DNA of 62,248 nt. It comes from Succinatimonas hippei. GTDB taxonomy: Bacteria; Pseudomonadota; Gammaproteobacteria; Enterobacterales; Succinivibrionaceae. The translations under genes were made by a program, and so were the position numbers. The DNA lies in contig SFGV01000027.1 in assembly GCA_004557545.1 (NCBI GenBank), positions 1 to 62,248 of the forward strand. Direction: 5' to 3'. A model generated the notes under the pieces. The model was not told where the DNA came from. It did no database searches and saw only the letters and a list, made by a program, of their open reading frames with translations. Below, in pieces: positions 61,321-62,248 of this stretch; position 1 is the first letter of the stretch; the number at the start of each line of letters is the position of its first letter.

Positions 61321-62222
61321 TCCGCTTTATTGTATTTCTGGCTGTAGTCTGCGGCGCGGTAATTCTAGGGCCGATGCTCTCTGACTCTCAGGGTTTTGTT
61401 CACATAGTGATCGGCAGTTACATAATCGAAACCTCTGTTACGACTGCTGTAATTGTACTGGCTCTTTTTCTTACCATTTGCTATCTGCTGCTGTCACTTA
61501 TCAGACATCTCCTGTCAATTCCTCATGGTACGGCCCGCTGGTTCAGAACCCGCAGTCTTAAAAAGCAGGATCAGTTGCAGAACGCGGCTTACCTTGCTTA
61601 TGAGGAAGGAAACTATGAAAAAACCGTCGAACTTCTCAATCAGAGTGGTGACGTTGAAGATCTGCCACTTCGGGCTCTGTTTGTGGGGGCAAAGGCATCG
61701 TTTAACATAGGTAAATACGAGTTAACGCGCAGTTTTCTTGATCAGGCCGAAAAATTCTCGCATCAGGCTGCGGAAGCCTCGAGAATTGTCAGAGCAAAAC
61801 TTAATCTGCGCGTAAACAACGCCAAAGCAGCGCTCGAAGATCTTTCAAAAGTCCGGCATGGTCTTAAGAACCGTCTTATTTACAGGCTTTACTTTCTAAG
61901 CTACCGCCATGAGCATGATCTCGAGAAACTAAGTTCAATTTCAAAAGACCTGCAAAAGTACAAACTTATAACTCCCGATGAGGCCAGACAGATCAATGAA
62001 GAATTTTTTGATCAGCAGCTTGGCGGGGCAAAAACCCCACAGGAGCTTAAAGAATTATGGAAAAGCTTCACTAGGCAGATGCGCCATGATCCAAAGATAG
62101 CCGGCCCCTTCACCATAAGACTTACACAGATAGGCGATATTGGGCATGCCAGTTCTATCGCTCTTGATTTTCTAAAGGAAAAACTGGATCCGGCTTTTCT
62201 CTCTTCCATCTCAAAATCCTAA
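61317..62222 (+). CDS. hemY: HemY family protein, shortened C-terminus
   Basis: A 301-aa inner-membrane protein with two N-terminal membrane segments (about 1-21 and 42-67) and tetratricopeptide-like helices (YLAYEEGNYEKTVELLNQSG). E. coli HemY is about 398 aa, so roughly 90 C-terminal residues are absent. The stop is followed by AT-rich sequence with AATATTT-GCT-AAATATT. This is not the protoporphyrinogen oxidase also called HemY in other bacteria. The window ends 26 bp later, so a frameshifted continuation cannot be excluded. Confidence 0.82.
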   Translation: MIRFIVFLAVVCGAVILGPMLSDSQGFVHIVIGSYIIETSVTTAVIVLALFLTICYLLLSLIRHLLSIPHGTARWFRTRSLKKQDQLQNAAYLAYEEGNYEKTVELLNQSGDVEDLPLRALFVGAKASFNIGKYELTRSFLDQAEKFSHQAAEASRIVRAKLNLRVNNAKAALEDLSKVRHGLKNRLIYRLYFLSYRHEHDLEKLSSISKDLQKYKLITPDEARQINEEFFDQQLGGAKTPQELKELWKSFTRQMRHDPKIAGPFTIRLTQIGDIGHASSIALDFLKEKLDPAFLSSISKS

Positions 62223-62248
62223 TATTTGCTAAATATTACTATCATTAT

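Noticed and set aside
1..62248. CRISPR arrays, tRNA or rRNA genes, prophage
   Set aside because: No regularly spaced repeats, tRNA-like cloverleaf or phage gene cluster was seen by eye; a tRNA scan and repeat finder would be decisive.

Overview
This 62.2 kb window is chromosomal DNA of a gammaproteobacterium. Enterobacterial-type gene order is kept over long stretches: rpoE-rseA-rseB, lepA-lepB-rnc-era-recO, cysS/ppiB-lpxH, cyaA/lptM-dapF-xerC-yigB-uvrD with hemX-hemY, and the complete S10-spc-alpha ribosomal cluster. Anaerobe-type features are also present: QueH instead of an oxygen-tolerant QueG-type enzyme, a clostridial-type 2[4Fe-4S] ferredoxin, and an IS1634-type transposase remnant. 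My best guess is an anaerobic Aeromonadales-like lineage such as Succinivibrionaceae, but this is inference and no 16S gene is present.

Layout. 1-1.2 kb: broken IS1634-type transposase followed by a DinJ-YafQ toxin-antitoxin pair. 1.5-10.3 kb (minus): rlmD, recO, era, rnc, lepB, lepA, rseB, rseA, rpoE, with a sigma-E-type promoter before rpoE. 10.5-19.7 kb: mscK, a small ferredoxin, a yggS-proC fusion followed by yggT, parC and an L,D-transpeptidase. 19.7-35.6 kb (minus): a small acidic orphan, then the ribosomal supercluster rpsJ...rpsQ / rplN...rpmJ / rpsM-rpsK-rpsD-rpoA-rplQ, followed by a second, divergent rpoA. 35.7-44.6 kb: phosphoethanolamine transferase, queH, a broken pyrE, yicC, ybjD, cysS, ppiB, lpxH. 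44.7-53.9 kb: polA, yhhQ, ddl, rho, uvrD, yigB. 53.9-62.2 kb: xerC, dapF, lysA, lptM, cyaA, hemX, hemY.

The standout observation is two RNA polymerase alpha-subunit genes flanking rplQ. Compared with E. coli alpha recalled from memory, the copy downstream of rplQ keeps the beta-contacting surface (including the Arg45 equivalent) but has lost the main beta'-contacting block. The copy in the normal position keeps the beta' block but has lost the beta surface (Arg45 equivalent is Gly). Their dimerisation helices also appear altered in complementary ways, while both C-terminal domains keep DNA- and activator-binding residues despite many synonymous differences. This predicts an obligate alpha heterodimer with one subunit dedicated to beta and the other to beta', similar in principle to the two-alpha polymerase known from Francisella.

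Secondary points: a YggS-ProC fusion whose YggS half has lost the PLP-lysine segment, a pyrE broken by an internal deletion of about 80 bp, a shortened HemY next to cyaA without hemC/hemD, low-complexity tails on several ribosomal proteins, and an alpha-operon leader with mutually exclusive stems. Gene names rest on recalled family motifs and synteny; no database search was possible.
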